Position numbers and translations under genes: made by a program. Shown piece after piece: positions 18,901-30,970 of a stretch of 64,000 bases of DNA. The notes beneath the pieces are model-generated. The model did not search any database and was not told the origin of the DNA. It saw only the letters and a program-made list of their open reading frames with translations. How positions within the stretch are numbered: position 1 is the stretch's first letter; each line of letters begins with the position of its first letter. This DNA comes from Rariglobus hedericola (GTDB lineage: Bacteria > Verrucomicrobiota > Verrucomicrobiia > Opitutales > Opitutaceae), in assembly GCF_007559335.1 (NCBI RefSeq), contig NZ_VMBG01000001.1, forward strand, positions 1,798,001 through 1,862,000, read 5' to 3'.

Positions 18901-19143
18901 CTTCAACAACACCGCGCGCGCCCGCTGCCCGATCTGCGCCGCCGCCTTCTTCGTAAACGTGACCACCGCCGTCTTGCCCAGCAGCTCCGCCCCCGTCGGC
19001 GCCAGCGCCATCGCCGCCAGGCGCTCCGAAATCGCCGTCGTCTTGCCCGAGCCCGCGTTCGCGCTCACCGCAAAATTACGATGCCACTCGGTGCGGAATC
19101 GCTCGCGCGCCTCCTGATCAATCAACGGCTTCACGTCAGACAT
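15964..19143 (-). CDS. addA: AddA-like UvrD/Rep helicase with PD-(D/E)XK nuclease
   Basis: Helicase-nuclease subunit of an AddAB-type enzyme that resects double-strand breaks for RecA. From the ATG at 19143 it has 1059 residues. Walker A is SANAGSGKTT (27-36); TFTKKAAAQI follows as helicase motif Ia, ILDEAQDTDPQQ is motif II (DExx variant), VGDGQQAIYGSRAD motif III, LTAHSAKGLEWPVV motif V and RLLYVTLTRPR motif VI. The C-terminal nuclease has LVLHD...VWVLDWKTNRR at about residue 1000. The start lies inside the end of the upstream AddB-like gene (8-bp overlap); the longer frame to 19239 only adds residues in AddB's shadow. Confidence 0.88.
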   Translation of the reverse strand: MSDVKPLIDQEARERFRTEWHRNFAVSANAGSGKTTAISERLAAMALAPTGAELLGKTAVVTFTKKAAAQIGQRARAVLLKRVGETGGKDLAPLDHLERAFFGTIHSFCLKLAQTYGQTLGINLNPEVVGDDNDETLWEAFIEQDSMQFSALPAGQLAAFLRHVPLEDVFALARQLDDATARRFLKQVPGRAAGPAQAVLKEILAVVPKQKSSLPKVAANQRAAEEWLRAWQDEKRYLPLIDPEGTAAGMDVLFDRFFAPLKDWLAKAGSVLAAELAGRFRAWRFERGVQTYADQIDAAMAVLRDREILERIRAEGWRIILDEAQDTDPQQFAVLVEITRPPGAPLGAWPGLPNALGPRAGHFCLVGDGQQAIYGSRADIRNFRRHTEAFARGEGGELLNFKVTFRAPHAVVRLLNATLPEAFGEGRAHSFGLPVEEGAPAPMLQVPYENLEAGPGNVEGVAMRLPLVMPVSASGVDAWQSEEIRQVAAFFNEHGPAGVGARCWGDVCVIAPRNGWLLEARKGFEAAGLEVALQTRRNRNGDNPAYAWLAGLLAVICDPDNAFEWVGVLREIFGVSDALLAVERKREGGANEAFNWAEPEAHPEPLRGALEVLRPFILSAQDEGVTLERFAADLVKATRLEERTWLVDPSGGVTGELERLLAQAAELGLEGAGPRDWWHELAAHLDDGRPAGKPTEDAINLLTAHSAKGLEWPVVVVLGLWREPGTVTARGLRLIPDSTGAMNVFYDGASVPADTKEARERERLRELVRLLYVTLTRPRQVLVIPWVEGFGGKVKPGSFSTLWGAKLHEVDELAKTAALATPESEGESVKNSSINKRIADTQKEQGPELPLGAEAPVLPRRVLPHQLAHKPDLTRIARHESGADEPVSARALADDAIDYGLWWHETLEFMPWVGNAVDIAAHGATRLAAAEAQGFGERAAVEWQRWLESEARKELSDARWTRQAELAVFAPLDKITWMDGVIDLVLHDEAAGKVWVLDWKTNRRRKNESDDDMLARLAREYEPQLSAYGTSVQAFFPGCEVRLLVYSTGVGKWIETPRG

Positions 19144-22036
19144 CGGCGTCCTCCATTTCCCGGCCAAACGTCTTTTCAAACTTCTCCGCCAACACCGCCG
19201 CCGGCACCGGCACGCAGGCCAGCGGCCAGGTGTAACCATAAGGCGGATACTCCGCGCGATCCGCCGTCAGCGCGCCATACGTTCCGCTCGCCAGCATCTT
19301 TTCCAATCGCCCCAGCGAGGCCAGCGCGAGATCGAGTTCCTCCATCCCAAGCGACGTCGTGCCGCCCGCCTCGATCTTCACCATCCATACGCGGCCGCCG
19401 TCTGCGCCCAGTGCCTTCAATGCGGCCAGATACAGCGCCAGCTGCAGCGATTTCCCATCCCGCGCCATCCGCGATGCGCTCAGTTTCGCATCTCCGCCCG
19501 TCTTGAAATCCAGGATCTCCACGATCGCGCCCTTGAACCCCGCACGGTCGCTCAACACCAGGTCCACGCGCCCGCCCACTTCGATTCGTTGCGCTCCGCA
19601 AGCCACCGTCGCCCCGCGCGGCACGTTCCATTCCGCCGCCACAAATGCATTCTCAGGCGCCAGTTCATAAACGCGCGCCAGCAACACTTCGCATGCATGC
19701 GCCAGCTCCGCATGAAACGAATCCCAGTAACGATCCTCCGGCCAGCCCGCGCGCTTGTGCGCCAGCGCCTGCGCCAGCCGCTCCGCCGCGTCCGCCTGCC
19801 CCGGCAGCGGACCAAACCCGCCCGCGCCGATCTGCCCCGCCGTCAGCGCGTAAGCCAGCAACGCATGCGCCAGCTGCCCCAGCGCCTTGGCCCTCACGCG
19901 CACCAGCGGCTCCCACGGCACGCGTTGCACCCCGAGCACGCTCTCAAACCACAGCACCGCCGGATCCTGCACGCCTTGCTCCACCCGCCGCGCCGACCAT
20001 TTCTCCGGCGTGATCACCGCCGGATCCCCCGCAAAAAAGTAGTCATCAAAGACCCGTCCCGCATCGCGACGCCCGTCCCAGATTTTTTTCCACGCCAAAT
20101 CCTCCGCGTTCGGCTCCGGCGACACCGCAGTCACCCGAGCCGCCTCCGCAAACGCCTCTTCCAAGCCGCCCGCCTCCGCCGCCGCGCCGCTCGCCCACAA
20201 CACGCGCTCAACCCAGCTGTTAGGCGCCAACGGCAACTCCGGATTCTCCTCATCGAAAAGCGCCGCCGAAAAAATCACTTCCGTCCGCGTGTCGCGCGCC
20301 AGTTGCGCGTAACCCGCCTTCTCGAACGCCGCCCGTTGCTCGCTCGTGAAAAGACCAAGCGTGAACCGTCCGCGTTTGTTCAACTCCTCGCGATGTTCGT
20401 CCGTCAGCCACGGACTCGGCTGCCCGCGATCCGGCCACACGCCCGCGTTCGACTCCGCCAAAAACAGATGAGACCACGCAATCCCCTCCGCGCGCCGCCG
20501 CGTCGTGATCGTCACCCGCGCAAACGTCCCCTTGCCCGAGCGATCGGTCGGCGGACTCTTCGAGGGCAAAAATTCCTCCAGCGTCGACAGCACCACCGCG
20601 CCAGGAAACAGCTCGCCGTCCGCCTTCTTCGCAAACGCCGTCAACGCCCCCAGCCCCTCCGGCTCCACGATCCCCAGCGCCGTGCAAACCTGCTCCAGCC
20701 GCGCCAACGCGTCGTCCAGCGTCAGCTCTTCCGGCCACGCCGGCAGCAGCTTGCCCGCGATCTCCGCCAGCGCCGGCTGCGCCTTCTTCCAATGCTCCAC
20801 ATGCGGCGCCAGCGCATGCGTGTGCAACTCGTCAAAGCTCCGCTCACACGCCTTACGCACCGCTGCCAGCGTGAGGTTCACGTGCTCGTCGTTGCCCGCA
20901 CCCAGCGCCCGCAGCAACGGCCACAGCTCCAGCAAATCGTCCACCCGCGCCCCGCCCTTGTAGAACGCGATCAACGCCCGTTGCGCCTGCGTGTCCACCG
21001 GCGGCATCGCCGCGCCTTCGAGCATATCCGCATACTGGATACCGCGCGCCCGCAACAATCCCGTCAGCCGCAGATACCCCGCGTCCGCCTTCGGAAAAAT
21101 CACGCCGATGTTCTCCGCCCCACCCGCCAGCCGTTCAGCAATCGCGTCGGCCACCAACACCATTTCGTCGGCCCGCGCGCGCCCGACCAGCACCGTCGCG
21201 CGCTCGGTCGCATCGTCCGCCGGTTCACGCGTCCACAGCGCTCCCACTGCCTCACACGTCTCCTCGGGCGGCTCCGCATCAACGGGTTCAGCCATGACGC
21301 CTAGTAAGAGTGCCTGCCACAACTCAACCCACTTCTCGTCGCCATCCGCGCGCCCGCGAAACGCCGGCTCTGGCAACACCACTGTCACGTCTTCCATCCG
21401 CCGCACGAACGCCGCCACGTTGAAAAATTCGCCCCACAACTCCGCGCTCAGCCCGCACACCAGCAACCGTCCGCCGATCCGCGTCGCGCCGGCGTCGAGT
21501 TTCGTGAGGCCGGCTTTCTCCGCCTCAATAGGCGCCACGCCCGCGCCATGCGCCGCGATCCACGTCGTCAGTTCGCCAAAGATTTCCCGCAACGGCTCCA
21601 ACGGAAAATCCTCCGCGCGGAAACCACCTTTCAGCAACGTATCAAAATCGTCGAGCGCCCGCTCCGGGTCGCTTTGCAGGCTTTTCCAAAATCCCCACTC
21701 AGTGTCCGCGATCGTCAGCGGCTCCAGCCGTTTCGCGATCAGCGTGCGCAGGCCAAGCAGCAACAATTCGCGTCCCAGCACAGGCTTCGGATCCGTCGCC
21801 AGCGAACGCCATTTCTGACGCGCCAGTCCGGGCGTGAGAAACTCCACCCCGAGCAGCGGAATCCCCTCCATCAGGCAGCGTTGTTTAAACCCGTGCGCCT
21901 GCCCGCGCGTGGCCACCACCACAAACGCCCGCGCCAGTTGCCCGCGGCCGGCTTCGAGCCACGGACGCACCACTTCCGCCCAGGCCGTGTCGGCGTGGCG
22001 GGTGAGCAGCAATTCGATTTGCGGAGGGTTCGCCAC
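19136..22036 (-). CDS. addB: AddB-like PD-(D/E)XK nuclease subunit
   Basis: Partner of the downstream helicase, 966 residues. An N-terminal inactivated helicase-like region (FVVVATRGQAHGFKQRCLMEG, where AddB proteins carry their degenerate motif I) is followed by long alpha-helical parts and a C-terminal nuclease: LVLSDRAGFKGAIVEILDFKTGG at about residue 838, then SLQLALYLAALKALG, the usual Q/LY block. The iron-sulfur cysteines of Bacillus AddB are not evident. The stop overlaps the AddA start by eight bases. AddB family similarity is low in general, so the name rests on the nuclease motif, the size and the pairing. Confidence 0.78.
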   Translation of the reverse strand: MANPPQIELLLTRHADTAWAEVVRPWLEAGRGQLARAFVVVATRGQAHGFKQRCLMEGIPLLGVEFLTPGLARQKWRSLATDPKPVLGRELLLLGLRTLIAKRLEPLTIADTEWGFWKSLQSDPERALDDFDTLLKGGFRAEDFPLEPLREIFGELTTWIAAHGAGVAPIEAEKAGLTKLDAGATRIGGRLLVCGLSAELWGEFFNVAAFVRRMEDVTVVLPEPAFRGRADGDEKWVELWQALLLGVMAEPVDAEPPEETCEAVGALWTREPADDATERATVLVGRARADEMVLVADAIAERLAGGAENIGVIFPKADAGYLRLTGLLRARGIQYADMLEGAAMPPVDTQAQRALIAFYKGGARVDDLLELWPLLRALGAGNDEHVNLTLAAVRKACERSFDELHTHALAPHVEHWKKAQPALAEIAGKLLPAWPEELTLDDALARLEQVCTALGIVEPEGLGALTAFAKKADGELFPGAVVLSTLEEFLPSKSPPTDRSGKGTFARVTITTRRRAEGIAWSHLFLAESNAGVWPDRGQPSPWLTDEHREELNKRGRFTLGLFTSEQRAAFEKAGYAQLARDTRTEVIFSAALFDEENPELPLAPNSWVERVLWASGAAAEAGGLEEAFAEAARVTAVSPEPNAEDLAWKKIWDGRRDAGRVFDDYFFAGDPAVITPEKWSARRVEQGVQDPAVLWFESVLGVQRVPWEPLVRVRAKALGQLAHALLAYALTAGQIGAGGFGPLPGQADAAERLAQALAHKRAGWPEDRYWDSFHAELAHACEVLLARVYELAPENAFVAAEWNVPRGATVACGAQRIEVGGRVDLVLSDRAGFKGAIVEILDFKTGGDAKLSASRMARDGKSLQLALYLAALKALGADGGRVWMVKIEAGGTTSLGMEELDLALASLGRLEKMLASGTYGALTADRAEYPPYGYTWPLACVPVPAAVLAEKFEKTFGREMEDADV

Positions 22037-22101
22037 AGTTGGGTGGGCCTACACTCAGAATCCCGCGCACCGGCTCAACTCAAACCACGCAACCCGCCCA
22101 C

Positions 22102-22135
22102 AAAAAAGCCCCCGCCGCCAAAGGCAGCGAGGGCT
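22102..22135 (-). terminator. Probable terminator after rpsT
   Basis: On the minus strand, AGCCCTCGCTGCC and GGCGGCGGGGGCT pair, with a few mismatches, around a TTT loop and are followed by TTTTTTG. It lies about 50 bp downstream of the rpsT stop. Confidence 0.7.
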
Positions 22136-22185
22136 GAAAAGTGGAACGTCCACTCCGGCGCGAAGCCGGGGAGGGCGCCGAATCC

Positions 22186-22446
22186 TTACTTCGCGAAGAC
22201 GACCTTCGAGACGTGGGACTTGGCGCGGGAGGCGGCGTTCTTGTGAACGACACCGGACTTGGTGGCCTTGTCCATGGCGGAAACGTAGGCGGCGGCGGCG
22301 ACCTTGGTATCCTCGATCTTGCCGGCCTTCTCAGCAGCGATGAGCTTCTTGTGGAGGGTCTTCAGGCGGGTCTTGGTCGCCTTGTTACGGGTGGTGAGGC
22401 GCGCCGATTTGCGGGCGGCTTTGATAGCTGATTTGGTGTTGGCCAT
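22186..22446 (-). CDS. rpsT: 30S ribosomal protein S20
   Basis: Small-subunit protein binding the 5' domain of 16S rRNA, 86 residues, normal length. The start MANTKSAIKAARKSARLTTRNK and the tail ASRAKSHVSKVVFAK are typical of bS20. The helical, Lys/Ala-rich sequence has the conserved NKATKTRLKT and GVVHKNAASRAKS blocks. It is a single gene with its own terminator; bS20 is often monocistronic. Confidence 0.96.
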   Translation of the reverse strand: MANTKSAIKAARKSARLTTRNKATKTRLKTLHKKLIAAEKAGKIEDTKVAAAAYVSAMDKATKSGVVHKNAASRAKSHVSKVVFAK

Positions 22447-22530
22447 GTCGGTTTAAAAGTTAAAGCCGGACAGAAACCCAAACCTGCGGGTTTGAGTCAA
22501 GGGCAATTGCGGCACGGTTTCCTCCCGCGC

Positions 22531-22640
22531 CGAACGTTCAACGCCCAATTTTGAACGCTCAACGTCCAACTCAATAATCCCTCGAACGCATCCCGCCGAT
22601 TGAACCTTGGATGTTGAGCGTTGGACGTTGAACGTTGGCC
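22531..22640. repeat. Clustered AACG(C/T)TCAACGTCCAA inverted repeats
   Basis: Two direct units, CGAACGTTCAACGCCCAA (from 22531) and TGAACGCTCAACGTCCAA (from 22552), are followed at 22611-22637 by inverted units (ATGTTGAGCGTTGGACGTTG and GAACGTTGG). The whole forms a long imperfect stem of about 25 bp per arm between the 3' end of rnpB and rpsT. It is non-coding and looks like a dispersed intergenic repeat; it could also act as a barrier hairpin for rnpB transcripts. Confidence 0.6.
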
Positions 22641-22660
22641 CGAAGGGGCTGAAAAAGATT

Positions 22661-23080
22661 GGTTTTGGGGCCTGTAAGCCGGATTTTGTGCCCCGCCTTG
22701 CGGCGTGCGGTCGTCATTTCTCTCAAATCCGCCTTGCGACGGACCTGGCCTGAGTCACCCGCTTGCGCGAACGAAACAAGCTGCGGCATACCCGTGGCTA
22801 TAGGACGAGCAGCCCAGCCACCTATTTTGCCTTGCACCGGAAGGGGTTTGTCCTGCCGCCGTCATTACTGACGACGCGGTGGGCTCTTACCCCACCTTTT
22901 CACCCTTACCCCGCGGTTGCCCGCGTGGCGGTATATTCTCTGTGACACTTTCCGTCAGCGCGTTTTGAAACGCACTGCCCGCACTTGCCGTGAAGCTCGT
23001 GCGGCATCCTGCCCTGCGGTGTCCGGACTTTCCTCTCCATTGATCAAAGAACAAGGGAGCGGCGACCCGGCCCCAAAACC
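22661..23080 (-). ncRNA. rnpB: RNase P RNA (class A)
   Basis: Catalytic RNA that matures the 5' ends of tRNAs. The minus strand carries the hallmark GAGAGGAAAGTCCGGACACC near the 5' end and the ending AATCCGGCTTACAG near the 3' end. The limits are set by a perfect 12-bp P1 helix: GGTTTTGGGGCC at 23080-23069 pairs with GGCCCCAAAACC at 22672-22661. Length is then about 420 nt, in the range of A-type RNAs. The conserved region with AGAGCCCACCG and the tract TACCCGTG (as ATGCCGCAGCTTG.. on the RNA strand) also fit. The zinc-ribbon gene lies upstream on the same strand. Confidence 0.93.
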
Positions 23081-23144
23081 AAGGGAAGACGTTAATTTAC
23101 CGGAATTCCCAATGTCCACCGCCGAATCACGGCGCGTGTCCGCC

Positions 23145-23864
23145 TCAGGCGTGATCCCACCACACGATACGGCCGCATTGGTCGCACGTCGGCAGCGCGC
23201 CCGTGGCGTCGCCCTTGCCGCGCACCGCCGACTCGACCTCGGCCGAAACTTTGAGATGGCAACCGCCGCAGGTATTCCCACGCACCGGCACGCACGCAGG
23301 CTGCTGGCGCGCCGCGATGCGGTCATACACGCGCAATGCCCGCTCCTCGACCGGCTCCCGCGCGATCACCACTTCGCCCTGCGCCGCTTTCAACTCGCCC
23401 CCAAGATTCGTCTCACGTTCGCGCAACGTGCGAATGCGCGCCTCGTGGCCGGAAATATTCTGCTTCAAAACCGCCTCGGCCTCCGCGAATTTTTTCTTCG
23501 CCTCGTCGATCGAATACATGACTTCGAGTTCCTGCCCCTCGAGCACCGCGATGGCCGCCTCGGTGTGTTCGATCTCGAGCCCGAGCGCCTTGAATTCATC
23601 GTTTTTGCGCACCTGCACCTGCTGCGTCTTGTATTTGCCGAGTTTCGTCTCCGTGGAACCGATCTCGGTCTCGATGAGTTTCTTTTTCGATTCGAGCGTC
23701 ATCAACTCAAACTTGGCCGCCTCGATCGCGCCTTTCTCGGTGGCGATTTTTTTCTCCACGAGGGCGACTTCTCCCGGCACGGCTTTTAACTGTGCCTCCA
23801 GTCCCAGTCGTTTCGTATCGCGATCCTGAAGCACCAGCAGCTTTTCAAGCGTCGGAGTAAGCAT
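23145..23864 (-). CDS. Coiled-coil protein with C-terminal C4 zinc ribbon
   Basis: A 239-residue protein. Residues 1-185 are almost all predicted coiled coil (LTPTLEKLLVLQDRDTKRL, then repeated Glu/Lys/Leu heptads). The end holds two CxxC knuckles, TCGGCHLKV and TCDQCGRI, about 30 residues apart, forming a zinc ribbon. This is the arrangement of the conserved family often annotated as C4-type zinc ribbon (zf-RING_7), found widely in bacteria and of unknown role, possibly nucleic-acid related. The start at 23864 (MLTPTLEKL) is conserved; the frame extends to 23918 without support. Confidence 0.8.
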   Translation of the reverse strand: MLTPTLEKLLVLQDRDTKRLGLEAQLKAVPGEVALVEKKIATEKGAIEAAKFELMTLESKKKLIETEIGSTETKLGKYKTQQVQVRKNDEFKALGLEIEHTEAAIAVLEGQELEVMYSIDEAKKKFAEAEAVLKQNISGHEARIRTLRERETNLGGELKAAQGEVVIAREPVEERALRVYDRIAARQQPACVPVRGNTCGGCHLKVSAEVESAVRGKGDATGALPTCDQCGRIVWWDHA

Positions 23865-23943
23865 GAACGCCGACACTGCCCCGCGCTCCCCGACCGTCAA
23901 ATCCCTTTCTCCCGTCACCGCTTTGAAACTCCGCCGACTCCGA

Positions 23944-23978
23944 ACCTACTCGCTACCCACTACTCACTACCCGCTACT
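23944..23978. repeat. Dispersed GTAGCGGGTAGTGAGTAG repeat, copy 1
   Basis: The sequence from 23944, ACCTACTCGCTACCCACTAC then TCACTACCCGCTACTTC, is the reverse complement of a variant of the gyrB-gyrA spacer repeat at 27086-27120. The shared core on the other strand is AGTAGCGGGTAGTGAGTAG. It lies between the Rrf2 stop and the zinc-ribbon gene, and is made of near-tandem CTACTCGCTACC-type units. Confidence 0.65.
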
Positions 23979-23996
23979 TCACCATCTGAGCTTCGC

Positions 23997-24410
23997 TCAG
24001 ATGTAATACATCTCGTCGTCACTCTTGGCCGCAAACTGGTCGAGGGAGTAACTCCGGCACTTCGCTTCCAACGCCCCGCGCACTTCGCGCCAGATCGCGT
24101 TCACCCGGCGTCCCGAATGCCCTTCGCCCGTGCCGTTCAGCTCCAGCAGATCGCCTTCGATCAGCTTCACGATGTCGTAGAGCGTAATCTCCGTCGGCGG
24201 CCTCGCCAGCGCATAACCGCCTTGCTTGCCGCGTCGGCTGTTAATGAGCCCGCCATTGCGCAATTCGCCCAGGATCTGGACCAGATAATTCGCCGGCACA
24301 GCCTCCACCGCCGCGAGCTGCTCGATATGGGCCAGCTCGTCGGTCCCGTAATACTTGGCCATCTGGGCCAGAACCCGGCAGGCATAATCGACTTTGACGG
24401 AGAGTTTCAC
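23997..24410 (-). CDS. Rrf2-family transcriptional regulator
   Basis: A 137-residue winged-helix regulator. The start MKLSVKVDYACRVLAQMAKY and the block IEQLAAVEAVPANYLVQILGELRNGGLINSRRGKQGGYALARPPTEITLYDIVKLIEG are typical. The three clustered cysteines that hold iron-sulfur in IscR/NsrR are missing (only one Cys near residue 118), so it belongs to the cluster-free branch, or to a different sensing mode. It is divergent from gyrB with 159 bp between, and a perfect inverted repeat at 24436-24452 sits 26 bp before its start, suggesting autoregulation. Confidence 0.88.
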   Translation of the reverse strand: MKLSVKVDYACRVLAQMAKYYGTDELAHIEQLAAVEAVPANYLVQILGELRNGGLINSRRGKQGGYALARPPTEITLYDIVKLIEGDLLELNGTGEGHSGRRVNAIWREVRGALEAKCRSYSLDQFAAKSDDEMYYI

Positions 24411-24435
24411 GTTTCGGGCAAAATACTTCCGAATC

Positions 24436-24452
24436 TTAGGTCGGCAACCTAA
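24436..24452. promoter_or_regulatory. Candidate Rrf2 operator palindrome
   Basis: TTAGGTCGGCAACCTAA is a perfect 6-5-6 inverted repeat in the Rrf2-gyrB spacer, 26 bp upstream of the Rrf2 ATG. A third half-site, AGGTATTTTAGGT on the minus strand, extends it away from the gene. Rrf2 regulators commonly bind such sites over their own promoters; the assignment is inferred from position and symmetry. Confidence 0.55.
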
Positions 24453-24569
24453 AATACCTTTAAATGCCGCGAAAAATTGAGTGTCGAACGTGTAAAAATA
24501 GGGGTTGTCGCCCCCCCTGTTTTCCTATGCGATTTTACCTTTAGATTTCACATCGTTCTCCCCCACTAA

Positions 24570-27083
<2,514 letters not shown>

Positions 27084-27085
27084 GC

Positions 27086-27120
27086 GTAGAAGTAGCGAGT
27101 AGCGGGTAGTGAGTAGCGAG
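27086..27120. repeat. Dispersed GTAGCGGGTAGTGAGTAG repeat, copy 2
   Basis: Tandem GTAGCGAG/GTAGCGGGTAGTGAG units directly behind the gyrB stop. The core AGTAGCGGGTAGTGAGTAG is shared, in inverted orientation, with 23944-23978. It breaks the gyrB-gyrA spacing and lies in transcribed, untranslated sequence. Confidence 0.65.
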
Positions 27121-27198
27121 CATCTCGCCAACTCCCCCCCCGCCACTCGGTCATCAACACCAAGCAACTCGCTTCACACATTTTATCCCTTTCAAACC

Positions 27199-29709
<2,511 letters not shown>

Positions 29710-29734
29710 CAAGCAAAGCAACATTAGGTCTTCC

Positions 29735-29764
29735 AAGGTGCACCTTAACCGGTGCGCCTTTTTT
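29735..29764 (+). terminator. Terminator after gyrA
   Basis: AAGGTGCACC and GGTGCGCCTT pair (one T:G wobble) around a TTAACC-type loop, then TTTTTT. It lies 25 bp past the gyrA stop. Confidence 0.85.
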
Positions 29765-29777
29765 CATATCCTTGGAG

Positions 29778-29797
29778 GGCGGACCGCTGTGTCCGCC
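29778..29797. repeat. Short hairpin GGCGGAC-CGCTGT-GTCCGCC
   Basis: A perfect 7-bp inverted repeat with a 6-base loop, 14 bp beyond the gyrA terminator. It is not followed by a T run. It resembles a dispersed intergenic hairpin rather than a terminator. Confidence 0.5.
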
Positions 29798-30063
29798 GTC
29801 TTGGTGCCGGAAAAACCGCGTGGGCAAAGCCTTATACGCGGCCGCCGTCCACTTGCAGCTTGCTCCGCCGCCCCGAACCTGTCGCGCTCACCCCAGAATG
29901 AGGGTTCCTTTATACCACGCAGTGCAGAGCGTATTTAGGCCGCAATGCCGCTGACACCACCCCCGTCCAAGCACTTCCGAAGGATCATGCTAATGTATTT
30001 CGCCGTGTTCCATTTTCTGAAACCAGATTCCACCGATGCGTCACTTTCCCTTTTTACAAATTC
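29798..30063. other. Gene-free spacer at the left edge of the accessory island
   Basis: Together with the terminator and hairpin before it, this makes about 350 bp without a convincing gene. Base composition changes along it, from GC-rich near gyrA to A+T-rich from about 29985 on. The promoter of the SIR2-type gene should lie in the last 80 bp. I see no tRNA remnant, attachment site or integrase fragment. Confidence 0.6.
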
Positions 30064-30966
30064 ATGAATGAGATGAATGAAAGGGCTGCGGCAGAGCTAA
30101 CTAAGCTCCTCGATAAATCACCCATCCTTTTTGTAGGAGCAGGACTGACGATTCCGCCATATTGGATATGGTCGAGGCTCATTCATGAAATTGCGGTATT
30201 AATGGGACTGCCCAGCCCAACCGAAACGGATCCGCTTCTAGCATCCCAATCCCTATATAATACGAACCCCACAGCATTTGATCAGGCCGTAATTCAGCTC
30301 TTTCAGCCAAGGCCATCAGAATGCAGAGACGCACTTTTACATATTGTTAATATAGGATTCAAATCCATACTCACAACCAACTTCGACAGAACAATCGAAG
30401 AAGCATTCGCCTACACAAATCAAGAGCCACCTCAAATTCTAGCATACCCTCGCCTGCTACCCACCTTATGCGAGGCAGGGACAGTGCACTACATACATGG
30501 CAGAGTGCCCGACGAAAAAGAATCAGGCACAGGCATCATATTACACCGAGAATCCTACCAGAAATCATACCACGACGAACCGCGAAACATCCCGACATAT
30601 TTATTCCAAGTTCTTTTATCAAACAACGTTATATTTACCGGCTATAGCCTATCACCGCACGAACCCCTCAATCACATTTTCACAGCAATCAAAAAATTTT
30701 CCAACGAACCCAGCAATCAAAAACTCGCATCACGATTTCCACCTAAAACCAGAACAATCCTACTCCCATTTGAGGCTAACAATCAGGAATCAAAACAAAG
30801 ACTGGAAGGCTTGGGCATCGATATAATAGAATACGACAAATTAGACGAAAACTACACAGGCCTAGATTTAGTCTGGCGCGATGTTTTCATGAAGAGCAAG
30901 CGAAGTTCAAAAACCAAGAGCGCATTGGCTTACGATCCATTTTCCAACATGCCGAATCTGCCGTAA
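30064..30966 (+). CDS. Stand-alone SIR2-family NADase-like protein (putative defence effector)
   Basis: A 300-residue, single-domain protein with a complete SIR2-like Rossmann fold. FVGAGLTIP (residues 23-31) is the NAD-binding glycine loop, TTNFD (104-108) the conserved Asn/Asp box, VHYIHGRV (141-148) carries the candidate catalytic His145, and NNVIFTGYSLSPHEPLN (187-203) the last NAD-contacting strand. No zinc cysteines are present, so it is not a deacetylase-type sirtuin. Such domains in Thoeris, DSR and SIR2-pAgo systems degrade NAD on phage infection. The next gene starts 4 bp after its stop. DNA is visibly A+T-rich compared with gyrA. An effector role is inference from family and pairing. 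Confidence 0.85.
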   Translation: MNEMNERAAAELTKLLDKSPILFVGAGLTIPPYWIWSRLIHEIAVLMGLPSPTETDPLLASQSLYNTNPTAFDQAVIQLFQPRPSECRDALLHIVNIGFKSILTTNFDRTIEEAFAYTNQEPPQILAYPRLLPTLCEAGTVHYIHGRVPDEKESGTGIILHRESYQKSYHDEPRNIPTYLFQVLLSNNVIFTGYSLSPHEPLNHIFTAIKKFSNEPSNQKLASRFPPKTRTILLPFEANNQESKQRLEGLGIDIIEYDKLDENYTGLDLVWRDVFMKSKRSSKTKSALAYDPFSNMPNLP

Positions 30967-30970
30967 TATC

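Noticed and set aside
17338-21304. Long Arg/Pro-rich open frames on the plus strand opposite the AddA/AddB-like genes (722 and 571 codons).
   Set aside because: Antisense shadows of high-GC coding DNA; no domain, unnatural Arg content.
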